Source: Gaetbulibacter sp. S0825
GTDB taxonomy: Bacteria; Bacteroidota; Bacteroidia; Flavobacteriales; Flavobacteriaceae
DNA length: 64,000 nt
Assembly: GCF_011777505.1 (NCBI RefSeq)
Contig: NZ_JAATJT010000001.1
Coordinates: forward strand, 1,240,001 to 1,304,000
Reading direction: 5' to 3'
Shown here: in pieces, positions 36,866 to 47,429 of the stretch
Layout: each line of letters opens with the position of its first letter
Numbering within the stretch: position 1 is the first letter of the stretch
The notes under the pieces: generated by a model
What the model was told of the DNA's origin: nothing
The model's input: the letters and a program-made list of their open reading frames with translations, nothing else
Database searches by the model: none
Translations under genes and position numbers: made by a program

Positions 36866-37222
36866 ATGGCATTATCAAAGAACGATAGAAGACAAAGAAT
36901 ACAAAACAGAATTCGTAAAGTAGTTTCTGGTACAGAAGCTAGACCAAGATTATCTGTTTTTAGAAGTAATAAAGAAATTTATGCTCAAATAGTTGACGAT
37001 GTAACTGGTAAAACTATCAGTGCTGCATCCTCAAGAGATAAAGACGTTAGTTCTACTAAAGGAACAAAAACAGAAGTTGCTGCTTTAGTAGGTAAAAGTA
37101 TTGCTGAAAAAGCTTTAAAAGCTGGTGTAAAAACAATCTCTTTCGATAGAGGAGGGTATTTATACCATGGTAGAGTAAAATCATTAGCCGAAGGAGCTAG
37201 AGAAGCAGGACTTAAATTCTAA
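36866..37222 (+). CDS. rplR: 50S ribosomal protein uL18
   Basis: This 118-residue protein binds 5S rRNA with uL5. [22 protein letters not shown] and [27 protein letters not shown] are diagnostic. Ten bases follow rplF and six precede rpsE. Confidence 0.98.
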   Translation: MALSKNDRRQRIQNRIRKVVSGTEARPRLSVFRSNKEIYAQIVDDVTGKTISAASSRDKDVSSTKGTKTEVAALVGKSIAEKALKAGVKTISFDRGGYLYHGRVKSLAEGAREAGLKF

Positions 37223-37228
37223 GAAATT

Positions 37229-37753
37229 ATGTATCAGAAATACAAAAGCGCAGAGTTAGTAAAACCAAGTGGATTAGATCTTAAAGATCGTTTGGTTGGT
37301 GTGCAAAGAGTTACAAAAGTAACAAAAGGTGGTAGAGCATTTGGTTTCTCGGCAATCGTAGTGGTTGGTGACGAAGCAGGTGTTGTAGGACACGGTTTAG
37401 GAAAATCTAAAGATGTTGCTAGTGCAATTGCAAAAGCAGTAGAAGACGCTAAGAAAAACTTAGTTAGAATTCCTATTATTAAAGGAACATTACCTCATGA
37501 ACAAAAAGGTAAATTTGGTGGAGCAAGAGTAAACATTATTCCTGCAGCACCTGGTACTGGAGTTATTGCTGGTGGAGCTGTAAGAACAGTTTTAGAGGCA
37601 GTAGGTGTTCATGATGTATTATCAAAATCTCAAGGTTCTTCAAACCCTCATAATGTTGTAAAAGCAACGTTTGATGCTTTATTGCAATTAAGAGATGCTA
37701 AAGTCATTGCTAAGAATAGAGGAATTTCTTTAGAAAAAGTTTTTAACGGATAA
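37229..37753 (+). CDS. rpsE: 30S ribosomal protein uS5
   Basis: This 174-residue protein helps set decoding accuracy and mRNA unwinding. The N-terminal dsRBD-like domain has [37 protein letters not shown] and the C-terminal domain has [24 protein letters not shown]. No ram-type or spectinomycin-type deletion is seen in the VTKGGR loop. Confidence 0.98.
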   Translation: MYQKYKSAELVKPSGLDLKDRLVGVQRVTKVTKGGRAFGFSAIVVVGDEAGVVGHGLGKSKDVASAIAKAVEDAKKNLVRIPIIKGTLPHEQKGKFGGARVNIIPAAPGTGVIAGGAVRTVLEAVGVHDVLSKSQGSSNPHNVVKATFDALLQLRDAKVIAKNRGISLEKVFNG

Positions 37754-37764
37754 TTAAGGATATC

Positions 37765-37944
37765 ATGGCAAAAATTAAAGTAACAAAACAAAAAAGTGCG
37801 ATCAACCGTACCCAAAGACAAAAAAGAACGCTAGTAGCTCTTGGTCTTAAGAAGATTGGTCAAACTGTAGAACACGACGCCACACCAAATATCCTTGGTA
37901 TGGTTAATAAAGTTAAACATTTAGTTTCTGTAGAGGAAGCTTAA
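37765..37944 (+). CDS. rpmD: 50S ribosomal protein uL30
   Basis: A 59-residue protein runs from the ATG at 37765 to the TAA ending at 37944, 11 bases after rpsE and 14 before rplO. MAKIKVTKQKSAINRTQRQK followed by TLVALGLKKIGQTVEHDATP and ILGMVNKVKHLVSV is the full ferredoxin-like uL30 fold, and the position between rpsE and rplO is the usual one. Its small size makes it easy to miss in automated scans. Confidence 0.97.
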   Translation: MAKIKVTKQKSAINRTQRQKRTLVALGLKKIGQTVEHDATPNILGMVNKVKHLVSVEEA

Positions 37945-37958
37945 AAATATAAACTGAA

Positions 37959-38411
37959 ATGGATTTAAGTAATTTAAAACCTGCAGAAGGTTCAGTTAAC
38001 AATAATGCTAAACGCGTTGGTCGCGGACAAGGTTCTGGAAAAGGTGGTACTGCAACAAGAGGTCACAAAGGAGCGAAATCTCGTTCTGGTTATTCTAGAA
38101 AATTAGGTTTTGAAGGTGGGCAAATGCCACTTCAAAGACGTGTGCCAAAGTTTGGTTTTACTAACATTAATCGTAAAGAATATCAAGGAATTAACCTAGA
38201 TACTTTACAACAAATGGTTGACGATAAGAAAATAAAAGGTACTGTAGATTTAGATACATTTGCTGCATTCCGTTTAGCTGGTAAAAACGACCTGGTTAAA
38301 ATTTTAGGAAGAGGCGAGCTAAAAGCTAAATTGAAAGTATCTGCTCATAAATTTACTGCTTCAGCAAAAGCTGCAATCGAAGCTGCTGGAGGAGAAGCTG
38401 TAACTTTATAA
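37959..38411 (+). CDS. rplO: 50S ribosomal protein uL15
   Basis: This 150-residue protein binds 23S rRNA late in assembly through an extended glycine/basic N-terminus (NAKRVGRGQGSGKGGTATRGHKGAKSRSG). The GFEGGQMPLQRRVPKFGFTN motif is diagnostic. It lies 18 bases before secY. Confidence 0.98.
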   Translation: MDLSNLKPAEGSVNNNAKRVGRGQGSGKGGTATRGHKGAKSRSGYSRKLGFEGGQMPLQRRVPKFGFTNINRKEYQGINLDTLQQMVDDKKIKGTVDLDTFAAFRLAGKNDLVKILGRGELKAKLKVSAHKFTASAKAAIEAAGGEAVTL

Positions 38412-38429
38412 AAAAAGCCCAACTAGAAG

Positions 38430-39773
38430 ATGAAATTTATAGAGACTTTAAAAAATGTTTGGAAAATAACGGAACTAAAAGATAGAATCATTCTTACTTT
38501 AGGGATGCTTTTAGTATACCGTTTTGGAGCACAAGTTGTTCTACCTGGTATTGATGCTGCCCAATTAGGCGGTTTACAAGATACTGCTGAAGGTGGTTTA
38601 CTAGGTTTGCTTAACGCCTTTACAGGTGGAGCCTTTGCAAATGCTTCAGTTTTTGCTTTAGGTATTATGCCATATATTTCGGCTTCGATTGTAGTACAGT
38701 TAATGGGAATAGCGATTCCTTATTTACAAAAACTACAAAAAGAAGGTGCTAGTGGTCAAAAGAAAATTACACAAATAACTCGATGGTTGACCATTGCTAT
38801 ATGCCTGGTTCAGGCACCAGGTTATTTAGTAAGTTTGCCTTCTTTAGGAATACCTCAGGAAGCATTTTTATTAGGTCAAGGAGGTTTATTTTATTTCTCT
38901 TCAATTGTAATATTAGTGACAGGCTGTATTTTTGCAATGTGGTTAGGTGAAAAAATTACGGATAAAGGAATTGGTAATGGTATATCTATATTAATTATGG
39001 TTGGTATTATTGCTACATTACCTGTGTCTTTTGTACAAGAATATGCTGCAAGAGTTACTGAGTCTAATGGAGGATTAATTATGATTCTTATTGAGCTGGT
39101 AATTTGGATGCTTATTATTTTAGCGTCAGTATTATTAGTTATGGCGGTTCGTAAAATTGCAGTACAATATGCACGTAGAACTGCTTCTGGTGGTTATGAG
39201 AAAAATGTGTTTGGATCAAGACAGTACATACCATTAAAATTAAATGCATCTGGAGTAATGCCAATTATATTTGCTCAGGCAATTATGTTTGTACCTGGAT
39301 TAATTGGTGGAATGGATTTTATGAAAGATTCTACAGCAGGTCAATGGATGGTAACTAATTTCCAAGATATGTTTGGTTTATGGTACAACATAGTATTTGC
39401 ATTATTAATTATAGTATTTACATATTTCTATACAGCAATTACGGTACCTACCAATAAGATGGCGGATGACTTAAAACGTAGTGGTGGTTTTATTCCAGGG
39501 ATTCGTCCAGGGACTGAGACATCAGAGTACTTAGATAAAATAATGTCGCAAATTACATTACCAGGGTCTATATTCTTGGCATTAATTGCAGTGTTCCCTG
39601 CATTTATAGTTAAGCTAATGGATGTACAACCAGGTTGGGCATTGTTCTTTGGAGGTACTTCACTACTAATTATGGTTGGAGTTGCAATTGATACGATGCA
39701 GCAAGTGAATTCATACTTGTTGAATAAACATTATGATGGCTTGATGAAGACAGGTAAAAATAGAAAAGGCTAA
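38430..39773 (+). CDS. secY: SecY, channel subunit of the Sec translocon
   Basis: This 447-residue inner-membrane protein forms the pore for protein export and membrane insertion. Ten hydrophobic segments are visible, with ALGIMPYISASIVVQL marking TM2 and ITLPGSIFLALIAVFPAFI a later one. The plug-type region GLLGLLNAFTGGAFANASVF and the cytosolic loop GFIPGIRPGTETSEYL are characteristic. It is followed after only 12 bases by infA; the adk and map genes found here in many bacteria are absent. Confidence 0.97.
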   Translation: MKFIETLKNVWKITELKDRIILTLGMLLVYRFGAQVVLPGIDAAQLGGLQDTAEGGLLGLLNAFTGGAFANASVFALGIMPYISASIVVQLMGIAIPYLQKLQKEGASGQKKITQITRWLTIAICLVQAPGYLVSLPSLGIPQEAFLLGQGGLFYFSSIVILVTGCIFAMWLGEKITDKGIGNGISILIMVGIIATLPVSFVQEYAARVTESNGGLIMILIELVIWMLIILASVLLVMAVRKIAVQYARRTASGGYEKNVFGSRQYIPLKLNASGVMPIIFAQAIMFVPGLIGGMDFMKDSTAGQWMVTNFQDMFGLWYNIVFALLIIVFTYFYTAITVPTNKMADDLKRSGGFIPGIRPGTETSEYLDKIMSQITLPGSIFLALIAVFPAFIVKLMDVQPGWALFFGGTSLLIMVGVAIDTMQQVNSYLLNKHYDGLMKTGKNRKG

Positions 39774-39785
39774 AAGCTAATTACT

Positions 39786-40001
39786 ATGGCAAAACAAGCA
39801 GCAATAGAACAAGACGGAACAATTATAGAAGCATTATCAAATGCCATGTTTCGTGTTGAATTAGAAAATGGTCACATTGTGACAGCGCATATTTCTGGTA
39901 AAATGCGTATGCATTATATTAAGTTATTACCAGGAGACAAAGTGAAATTAGAAATGAGTCCTTACGATTTAACTAAGGCTCGCATAACTTATAGATACTA
40001 A
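39786..40001 (+). CDS. infA: translation initiation factor IF-1
   Basis: This 71-residue OB-fold protein occupies the A site during initiation. [32 protein letters not shown] and [37 protein letters not shown] are diagnostic. A 54-base spacer separates it from rpmJ. Confidence 0.98.
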   Translation: MAKQAAIEQDGTIIEALSNAMFRVELENGHIVTAHISGKMRMHYIKLLPGDKVKLEMSPYDLTKARITYRY

Positions 40002-40055
40002 TACGATGAAACCGTAAGGTTACGTCTTATAATAGTAGGAAATAAACAATACAAG

Positions 40056-40172
40056 ATGAAAGTAAGAGCATCAGTAAAAAAACGTAGCGCAGATTGTAAA
40101 ATCGTGCGTAGAAAAGGTAGACTTTACGTCATTAACAAAAAGAATCCTAGATTCAAACAAAGACAAGGGTAA
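40056..40172 (+). CDS. rpmJ: 50S ribosomal protein bL36 (reduced cysteine form)
   Basis: A 38-residue protein runs from the ATG at 40056 to a TAA ending at 40172. [20 protein letters not shown] and the ending NPRFKQRQG are typical of bL36. Zinc-binding bL36 has Cys at 11, 14 and 27 and His at 33; here only Cys14 remains, with Ser, Asn and Phe at the other sites, so it should not bind zinc. It lies 2 bases before rpsM and is too short for most ORF scans. Confidence 0.97.
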   Translation: MKVRASVKKRSADCKIVRRKGRLYVINKKNPRFKQRQG

Positions 40173-40174
40173 TT

Positions 40175-40549
40175 ATGGCAAGAATTGCAGGTGTAGACAT
40201 ACCAAAACAAAAAAGAGGAGTTATCTCTTTAACTTATATCTACGGAGTAGGTAGAAGTAGAGCAAAAGAAATTTTAGCTACTGCTAAAGTTGACGAAAGT
40301 ACTAAAGTTCAAGACTGGACCGACGACGAAATTGGAGCAATCCGTGACGCTGTTGGTGCATTTAAAATTGAAGGTGAATTACGTTCTGAAACACAATTAA
40401 ACATTAAGCGATTAATGGATATTGGATGTTATAGAGGTATTCGTCATAGAGCTGGTCTTCCATTAAGAGGACAACGTACTAAAAACAACTCTAGAACTAG
40501 AAAAGGTAGAAGAAAAACAGTTGCTAACAAGAAAAAAGTAACTAAATAA
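40175..40549 (+). CDS. rpsM: 30S ribosomal protein uS13
   Basis: This 124-residue protein of the 30S head forms bridges to the large subunit. [29 protein letters not shown] and [38 protein letters not shown] are diagnostic; the basic tail contacts P-site tRNA. It is the first gene of the alpha block. Confidence 0.98.
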   Translation: MARIAGVDIPKQKRGVISLTYIYGVGRSRAKEILATAKVDESTKVQDWTDDEIGAIRDAVGAFKIEGELRSETQLNIKRLMDIGCYRGIRHRAGLPLRGQRTKNNSRTRKGRRKTVANKKKVTK

Positions 40550-40559
40550 TAAGTAGGAA

Positions 40560-40943
40560 ATGGCAAAGTCAAGTACTAAAAAACGTAAAGTTATAGTAGA
40601 ATCTACTGGAGAAGCACACATTACTGCTTCTTTTAATAACATTATCATTTCTCTTACCAACAAAAAAGGTGACGTAATTTCTTGGTCATCAGCTGGTAAA
40701 ATGGGATTTAGAGGATCTAAGAAAAACACACCTTACGCTGCACAATTAGCAGCTGAGGATGCTTTAAACGTTGCTAAAGAAGCAGGTTTAAAGAAAGTGA
40801 AAGTGTACGTTAAAGGTCCAGGTAATGGTAGAGAATCTGCTATCAGATCAATTCATAATGGTGGTATTGAAGTTACAGAAATTATCGATGTAACTCCAAC
40901 ACCTCACAATGGATGTAGACCTCCAAAACGTAGAAGAGTTTAA
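40560..40943 (+). CDS. rpsK: 30S ribosomal protein uS11
   Basis: This 127-residue protein shapes the platform near the E site. [45 protein letters not shown] and [16 protein letters not shown] are diagnostic. A 120-base structured spacer follows it before rpsD. Confidence 0.98.
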   Translation: MAKSSTKKRKVIVESTGEAHITASFNNIIISLTNKKGDVISWSSAGKMGFRGSKKNTPYAAQLAAEDALNVAKEAGLKKVKVYVKGPGNGRESAIRSIHNGGIEVTEIIDVTPTPHNGCRPPKRRRV

Positions 40944-40993
40944 TCTGAATTATTTCAGATTCTTTATAGAATTTAATAAAAACAAGTATCAAC

Positions 40994-41049
40994 GAGAGGG
41001 CAACGATTATCGAAGGATAAGATTAAGACCTTAATTCATAATCACTCTC
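40994..41049 (+). promoter_or_regulatory. long imperfect hairpin in the leader of rpsD
   Basis: The 120-base gap between rpsK and rpsD can fold by GAGAG (40994-40998) with CTCTC (41045-41049) and GATTAT (41005-41010) with ATAATC (41038-41043), enclosing a small inner hairpin ATTAA-GACC-TTAAT. It ends 14 bases before the rpsD ATG. uS4 is a known operon repressor in other bacteria, so an autoregulatory leader is a fair inference. A second hairpin (ATCTGAA/TTCAGAT, 40943-40960) lies over the end of rpsK. Confidence 0.5.
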
Positions 41050-41063
41050 ATAATAAATTAAAA

Positions 41064-41669
41064 ATGGCAAGATATACTGGTCCTAAAACTAAAATAGCAC
41101 GTAAATTCGGAGAAGCTATTTTTGGAGAAGATAAATCTTTTGAAAAAAGAAATTATCCTCCAGGTCAACACGGAAACGCAAGACGTCGTGGAAAAAAATC
41201 TGAATATGCTATCCAATTAATGGAAAAGCAAAAAGCAAAATATACTTACGGTATTTTAGAGCGTCAATTTAGAAACATGTTTAAGCAAGCAACTGCAGCT
41301 CCTGGAATTACAGGTGAGGTTTTGTTACAATTATGTGAATCTAGATTAGACAACGTTGTTTATAGAATGGGACTATCTCGTTCTAGAAGAGGAGCAAGAC
41401 AATTAGTTTCTCACAGACATATTACTGTAAACGGAAACATTGTAAACATACCATCTTATTCTTTAAAAGCAGGAGATGTTGTTGCAGTTAGAGAGAAGTC
41501 AAAATCTCTAGAGGCTATTGATAGTGCATTATCTGCATCATCAAGTGTTTATGAGTGGATTACATGGAATAACGATACTATGCAAGGAACTTATGTTTCA
41601 GTTCCTGAAAGAATTCAAATTCCTGAGAACATCAACGAGCAATTCATAGTAGAATTATATTCTAAATAA
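41064..41669 (+). CDS. rpsD: 30S ribosomal protein uS4 (zinc-free form)
   Basis: This 201-residue protein starts 30S assembly and forms part of the decoding fidelity interface. The N-terminal region ([23 protein letters not shown]) lacks the CxxC zinc cluster of the other uS4 type. The S4 RNA-binding domain ([33 protein letters not shown]) is intact. In known systems uS4 represses its own operon; a hairpin lies just upstream. Confidence 0.98.
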   Translation: MARYTGPKTKIARKFGEAIFGEDKSFEKRNYPPGQHGNARRRGKKSEYAIQLMEKQKAKYTYGILERQFRNMFKQATAAPGITGEVLLQLCESRLDNVVYRMGLSRSRRGARQLVSHRHITVNGNIVNIPSYSLKAGDVVAVREKSKSLEAIDSALSASSSVYEWITWNNDTMQGTYVSVPERIQIPENINEQFIVELYSK

Positions 41670-41765
41670 TAAATTAATCACATTGGTATTCAGCCAAAGG
41701 ATCTATTTGTATTTCTTCACACATTAAGATCGCGCAACTGAATAACAATTAAAACGAAGAAAAAA

Positions 41766-42758
41766 ATGGCAATATTAAATTTTCAGAAGCCCGATAAAGT
41801 AATCATGATTGATTCTACGGATTCTCAAGGTAAATTCGAATTTAGACCTTTAGAACCTGGATATGGATTAACAGTTGGAAATGCTTTAAGAAGAGTATTA
41901 CTTTCATCTTTAGAGGGATTTGCGATTACTTCTGTTAGAATTGAAGGGGTAGAGCATGAGTTCTCTACTATTGCAGGCGTAGTAGAAGATGTAACAGAAA
42001 TTATTCTTAACTTAAAACAAGTACGTTTTAAGCGTCAAATAGACGAAATAGACAACGAGTCAGTGTCTATTTCAATCTCAGGGCAAGAACAAATTACTGC
42101 AGGTGATTTCCAAAAGTTTATTTCAGGATTCCAAGTTTTAAACTCAGATTTAGTTATCTGTAACTTAGATCCTAAAGTAAGCATCAATATGGAAATTACT
42201 ATAGAAAAAGGTAGAGGATATGTACCAGCTGAAGAAAACAAAAAAGCTACAGCGCCAATGGGAACTATCTTTACAGATTCTATTTACACACCAATAAAAA
42301 ATGTTAAGTATAGCGTTGAGAACTTTCGTGTAGAGCAAAAAACAGATTACGAAAAACTGGTTTTTGAAATCGATACAGACGGTTCAATCAACCCTCAAGA
42401 TGCATTAACCGAAGCAGCAAAAATATTAATTCACCACTTCATGTTATTCTCTGATGAGCGTATCACACTTGAAGCGGATGAAATTGCACAAACTGAAACT
42501 TATGATGAAGAATCACTTCACATGAGACAGTTGCTTAAAACTAAGTTAATCGATATGGATTTATCTGTACGTGCACTTAACTGTTTAAAAGCTGCTGAAG
42601 TAGATACATTAGGAGACTTAGTTTCATTCAACAAAAATGACCTTATGAAGTTCCGTAACTTTGGTAAGAAGTCTTTAACTGAGCTTGAAGAGCTTGTAAA
42701 TGTTAAAGGTTTAAACTTTGGAATGGACTTAAGCAAATATAAATTAGATAAAGATTAA
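41766..42758 (+). CDS. rpoA: RNA polymerase subunit alpha
   Basis: This 330-residue protein dimerises to start polymerase assembly (N-terminal domain, with [30 protein letters not shown]) and contacts DNA and activators through the C-terminal domain (about 255-325, [28 protein letters not shown] and [17 protein letters not shown]). The 96-base upstream spacer has complementary arms TATTCAG (41687-41693) and CTGAATA (41738-41744). Confidence 0.98.
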   Translation: MAILNFQKPDKVIMIDSTDSQGKFEFRPLEPGYGLTVGNALRRVLLSSLEGFAITSVRIEGVEHEFSTIAGVVEDVTEIILNLKQVRFKRQIDEIDNESVSISISGQEQITAGDFQKFISGFQVLNSDLVICNLDPKVSINMEITIEKGRGYVPAEENKKATAPMGTIFTDSIYTPIKNVKYSVENFRVEQKTDYEKLVFEIDTDGSINPQDALTEAAKILIHHFMLFSDERITLEADEIAQTETYDEESLHMRQLLKTKLIDMDLSVRALNCLKAAEVDTLGDLVSFNKNDLMKFRNFGKKSLTELEELVNVKGLNFGMDLSKYKLDKD

Positions 42759-42825
42759 TTAATCATATTTTGCTCTCCCGACGATTACAGTCTGGATTTG
42801 GTAGCAAGATGATAAAACAAATGTC

Positions 42826-43302
42826 ATGAGACACGGAAAAAAATTCAATCACTTAGGAAGACAAACAGCGCATAGAAAAGCAATGTTAGCAAATATGGCT
42901 TGTTCTTTAATAGAGCACAAGCGAATTAACACTACTGTTGCAAAAGCAAAAGCGTTGAAGCAATTTGTTGAACCAATGATTACAAAATCAAAGGAAGATA
43001 CAACGCATAACAGACGTATTGTTATGTCACGCTTAAGACAAAAAGAAGCTGTTGCTGAACTTTTTAGAGAAGTAGCTGCTAAGGTTGGCGATCGTCCAGG
43101 AGGTTATACAAGAATTATTAAACTTGGTAATCGTCTAGGTGATAATGCTGATATGGCAATGATAGAGCTTGTAGATTATAATGAAATCTACAACGCTGGT
43201 AAAGAAAAGAAGAAAACAACAAGAAGAAGTAGAAGAGGTGGTAAGAAGGCTGCTCCTGCTGCTCCAATTGCTGAAACAAAAGCTACTAACGAAGAAGAAT
43301 AA
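42826..43302 (+). CDS. rplQ: 50S ribosomal protein bL17 with long basic tail
   Basis: The core (about 1-115) begins [24 protein letters not shown] and includes [43 protein letters not shown]-terminal extension of about 40 residues is rich in Lys, Arg and Ala ([22 protein letters not shown]), as in other Bacteroidota but absent from E. coli bL17. It is the last gene of the superoperon; a 67-base upstream spacer can form TTGCT/AGCAA and CCGAC/GTCTGG stems. Confidence 0.97.
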   Translation: MRHGKKFNHLGRQTAHRKAMLANMACSLIEHKRINTTVAKAKALKQFVEPMITKSKEDTTHNRRIVMSRLRQKEAVAELFREVAAKVGDRPGGYTRIIKLGNRLGDNADMAMIELVDYNEIYNAGKEKKKTTRRSRRGGKKAAPAAPIAETKATNEEE

Positions 43303-43327
43303 ATGTTAATAAGCTTTAATAAAATAG

Positions 43328-43358
43328 AGGATAAACTTTTTTAGTTTATCCTTTTTTT
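43328..43358 (+). terminator. terminator of the ribosomal-protein superoperon
   Basis: AGGATAAACT (43328-43337) and AGTTTATCCT (43343-43352) form a 10-bp stem with a 5-base T loop, followed by TTTTTTT. It lies 25 bases after rplQ and is one of the clearest terminators in the window. Confidence 0.92.
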
Positions 43359-43391
43359 ATACAATTTTGCGAAACCTTTTTTAAATAGCAT

Positions 43392-44498
43392 ATGAAATAC
43401 AATAAACTTAGAAAAGCCTTAATACTATTAGCCGACGGAACAATATTCCATGGTAAATCTGTTGGAAACAAAGAAGGAACAGCCTTTGGAGAAGTTTGCT
43501 TCAACACTGGAATGACTGGATATCAAGAGATTTTCACTGACCCTTCTTATTTTGGACAGTTAATGGTAACTACAAATGCACACATAGGGAACTATGGAAT
43601 AAACGATCAGGAAGTTGAATCAGATTCGATTAAAATAGCAGGTTTAGTTTGTAAAAACTTTAGCTATGATTATTCACGTGAGGATTCCAATGGGTCTCTA
43701 GAGGATTTTTTCAACAAAAACAATCTATTTGCCATTTCTGATGTGGACACTAGAGCATTAGTGAGTTATATTCGAGATAATGGCGCAATGAATGCTGTAA
43801 TTTCAACAGATGTTGATAATGTTGAAGGATTAAAAGAACAACTAGCAAGCATTCCGAATATGGAAGGTTTAGAATTGGCTTCAAAAGTATCTACCAAAGA
43901 GCCTTATTATTTTGGTGAAGAAAACGCAACCTATAAAATTGCAGCGCTAGATATTGGCATTAAAAAAAATATACTTCGCAATTTAGCAAAGCGTGACGCT
44001 TACATAAAAGTGTTTCCTTATAATTCTAAATTTGAAGAATTAGAAGCATTTATGCCAGATGGTTATTTTTTGTCTAATGGACCTGGAGATCCAGAACCTT
44101 TAGTTGAAGCTCAAGAAGTAGCAAAAGAAATTATAAAGAGAGATTTACCATTATTTGGTATTTGTCTTGGACATCAAGTAATAGCATTGGCAAATGGTAT
44201 CTCTACTTATAAAATGCATAATGGGCATAGAGGCATAAATCATCCTGTAAAAAACTTAGAAACTGGGAAAGGGGAAATCACCTCTCAAAATCACGGATTT
44301 GCAGTTAATAGAGAAGAAGCTGAAGCAAATAAAGATTTAAAAGTGACACATTTGCATTTAAATGACGATACTGTTGCTGGTTTAGCAATGAAGAATAAAA
44401 ACTGTTTTTCGGTACAGTATCATCCAGAAGCAAGTCCTGGACCACATGATTCAATGTATTTGTTCGATCAGTTTATAGAAAATATAAAAGCAAAATAA
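43392..44498 (+). CDS. carA: carbamoyl-phosphate synthase small subunit
   Basis: This 368-residue glutaminase subunit supplies ammonia to CarB for carbamoyl phosphate, the precursor of arginine and pyrimidines. The N-terminal domain has LADGTIFHGKSVG and CFNTGMTGYQEIFTDPSYFGQ. The class I glutamine amidotransferase domain has the nucleophile Cys258 in FGICLGHQ and the catalytic His-Glu in YHPEASPGPHDS. carB is not in the window. It begins 33 bases after the superoperon terminator and ends 4 bases before its own terminator. Confidence 0.96.
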   Translation: MKYNKLRKALILLADGTIFHGKSVGNKEGTAFGEVCFNTGMTGYQEIFTDPSYFGQLMVTTNAHIGNYGINDQEVESDSIKIAGLVCKNFSYDYSREDSNGSLEDFFNKNNLFAISDVDTRALVSYIRDNGAMNAVISTDVDNVEGLKEQLASIPNMEGLELASKVSTKEPYYFGEENATYKIAALDIGIKKNILRNLAKRDAYIKVFPYNSKFEELEAFMPDGYFLSNGPGDPEPLVEAQEVAKEIIKRDLPLFGICLGHQVIALANGISTYKMHNGHRGINHPVKNLETGKGEITSQNHGFAVNREEAEANKDLKVTHLHLNDDTVAGLAMKNKNCFSVQYHPEASPGPHDSMYLFDQFIENIKAK

Positions 44499-44502
44499 CC
44501 AT

Positions 44503-44529
44503 AAGGCAGTGTGAAAACATTGCCTTTTT
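44503..44529 (+). terminator. terminator of carA
   Basis: AAGGCAGTG (44503-44511) pairs with CATTGCCTT (44518-44526) through 9 bp including one G-T wobble, with a 6-base loop and a T-run to 44529, only 4 bases after the carA stop. Confidence 0.88.
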
Positions 44530-44602
44530 GTTTACTAAAACGTTTTAGCTGAAAATTGAACTAATAATAATTAGCTAAAGTGTTTTTGGTTTTACAATTT
44601 TG

Positions 44603-44610
44603 TAAATTTG
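44603..44610 (+). promoter_or_regulatory. candidate -7 box for eno
   Basis: TAAATTTG matches the TAnnTTTG consensus and lies 33 bases before the eno ATG. No TTTG box lies 19 bases upstream, so the call rests on one box only. Confidence 0.4.
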
Positions 44611-44637
44611 AAAATTCAATTAAAGCAACATAAATAA

Positions 44638-45936
<1,299 letters not shown>

Positions 45937-45957
45937 TTGCTAATAAATTATTTTTTT

Positions 45958-45989
45958 AAGACCATTATTTTTTAAGTAATGGTCTTTTT
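45958..45989 (+). terminator. terminator of eno
   Basis: AAGACCATTA (45958-45967) and TAATGGTCTT (45977-45986) form a 10-bp stem with a 9-base loop, preceded by a T-run and followed by TTTTT. It begins 22 bases after the eno stop. Confidence 0.92.
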
Positions 45990-46119
45990 CTTTGTATATA
46001 TTTTTTTAATACTGGTATTGATAATTCCATGTGCTTTATACTTTAAAAATTGTAAGATATTTTGTATTTTCGTGTGGCTGTTTTTCAGCAATCAATTCAT
46101 AATAAAATTTTCAAAAAAT

Positions 46120-47406
46120 ATGTCAAATACTGCTACGTTAGAGGTTAACGGTCAAAAACATGAATTCCCATTAGTTAAAGGAACAGAAGATGAAGTTGCT
46201 ATAGATGTAAAGACCCTAAGAAGCGCAACAGGAGGTATAATTACTATTGATCCTGGTTATAAAAATACTGGATCTTGTGAAAGTGGTATTACCTTTTTGG
46301 ATGGCGAAAAAGGAATTTTAAGGTATAGAGGTTATTCTATTGAAGAGCTTGCAGAAAAAGCAGACTTCTTAGAGGTCGCTTACCTTTTAATTTTTGGTGA
46401 ACTACCAACAAAAGAACAGCACGATAAATTTCATGCAGATATTAAGTCAAAATCTGTTGTAGATGATGATGTACGTAAAATTGTAGATGCATTTCCAAAA
46501 TCGGCTCATCCAATGGGTGTCTTGTCTTCGCTAACAAGTGCTTTAACCGCATTTAATCCTTCTTCTGTGAATGTAGATTCTGAAGAAGATATGTATAACT
46601 CTGTAGTAAAAATATTAGGAAAATTTCCAGTACTTGTTGCATGGACGTTACGCAAAAAAAATGGGCTACCATTAGATTATGGAGATAATAGTTTAGGGTA
46701 TGTAGAGAACGTTCTTAAAATGATGTTTAAGCAACCTAATGAAGAGTATGTTCAAAATAAGGTAATTGTAGACGCTTTAGATAAATTATTAATTCTACAT
46801 GCAGATCACGAACAAAATTGTTCTACATCTACAGTAAGAATAGTTGGTTCATCTCACGCAGGATTATTTGCATCATTGTCAGCAGGGATATCAGCGCTTT
46901 GGGGACCACTTCACGGAGGTGCAAATCAAGCAGTGTTGGAAATGTTGGAGGCAATTAGAGAAGATGGAGGCGATACTAAAAAGTATATGGCTAAGGCAAA
47001 AGATAAAAATGATCCGTTCCGTTTAATGGGATTTGGGCATCGTGTTTATAAGAACTTTGACCCTAGAGCAAAAATAATTAAAGTCGCAGCAGATGAAGTA
47101 TTAGCTGATCTAGGTGTAGAAGACCCTATTTTAGATATAGCTAAAGGTCTTGAGAAAGAAGCTCTTGAAGACCCTTATTTTGTAGACAGAAAGTTATATC
47201 CAAATGTAGATTTCTATTCAGGAATTATTTATAGAGCCATGGGAATTCCAACAGATATGTTTACTGTAATGTTTGCATTAGGTCGTTTACCAGGTTGGAT
47301 TGCACAATGGCGTGAAATGCGATTACGTAAAGAGCCAATTGGACGCCCAAGGCAATTGTATATTGGTGAGACGCATAGAGCATTTAAACCAATAAGCAAA
47401 AGATAA
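46120..47406 (+). CDS. gltA: citrate synthase
   Basis: This 428-residue enzyme condenses acetyl-CoA and oxaloacetate in the first step of the TCA cycle. The catalytic residues are in GPLHGGANQAVLEML, GFGHRVYKNFDPRA and NVDFYSGIIYRAMG. The start is the ATG at 46120 (MSNTATLEVNGQ); an open frame reaching back to 45979 runs through the eno terminator and is hydrophobic noise. The N-terminal NADH-binding-type extension (residues 1-60) is present, as in Gram-negative type II enzymes. Confidence 0.97.
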   Translation: MSNTATLEVNGQKHEFPLVKGTEDEVAIDVKTLRSATGGIITIDPGYKNTGSCESGITFLDGEKGILRYRGYSIEELAEKADFLEVAYLLIFGELPTKEQHDKFHADIKSKSVVDDDVRKIVDAFPKSAHPMGVLSSLTSALTAFNPSSVNVDSEEDMYNSVVKILGKFPVLVAWTLRKKNGLPLDYGDNSLGYVENVLKMMFKQPNEEYVQNKVIVDALDKLLILHADHEQNCSTSTVRIVGSSHAGLFASLSAGISALWGPLHGGANQAVLEMLEAIREDGGDTKKYMAKAKDKNDPFRLMGFGHRVYKNFDPRAKIIKVAADEVLADLGVEDPILDIAKGLEKEALEDPYFVDRKLYPNVDFYSGIIYRAMGIPTDMFTVMFALGRLPGWIAQWREMRLRKEPIGRPRQLYIGETHRAFKPISKR

Positions 47407-47429
47407 ATTGTTAATAAACCAATAACTTA

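Noticed and set aside
45979-46119. A hydrophobic N-terminal extension of citrate synthase by 47 residues
   Set aside because: It runs through the eno terminator and its T-runs; the homologous protein starts at the ATG at 46120.
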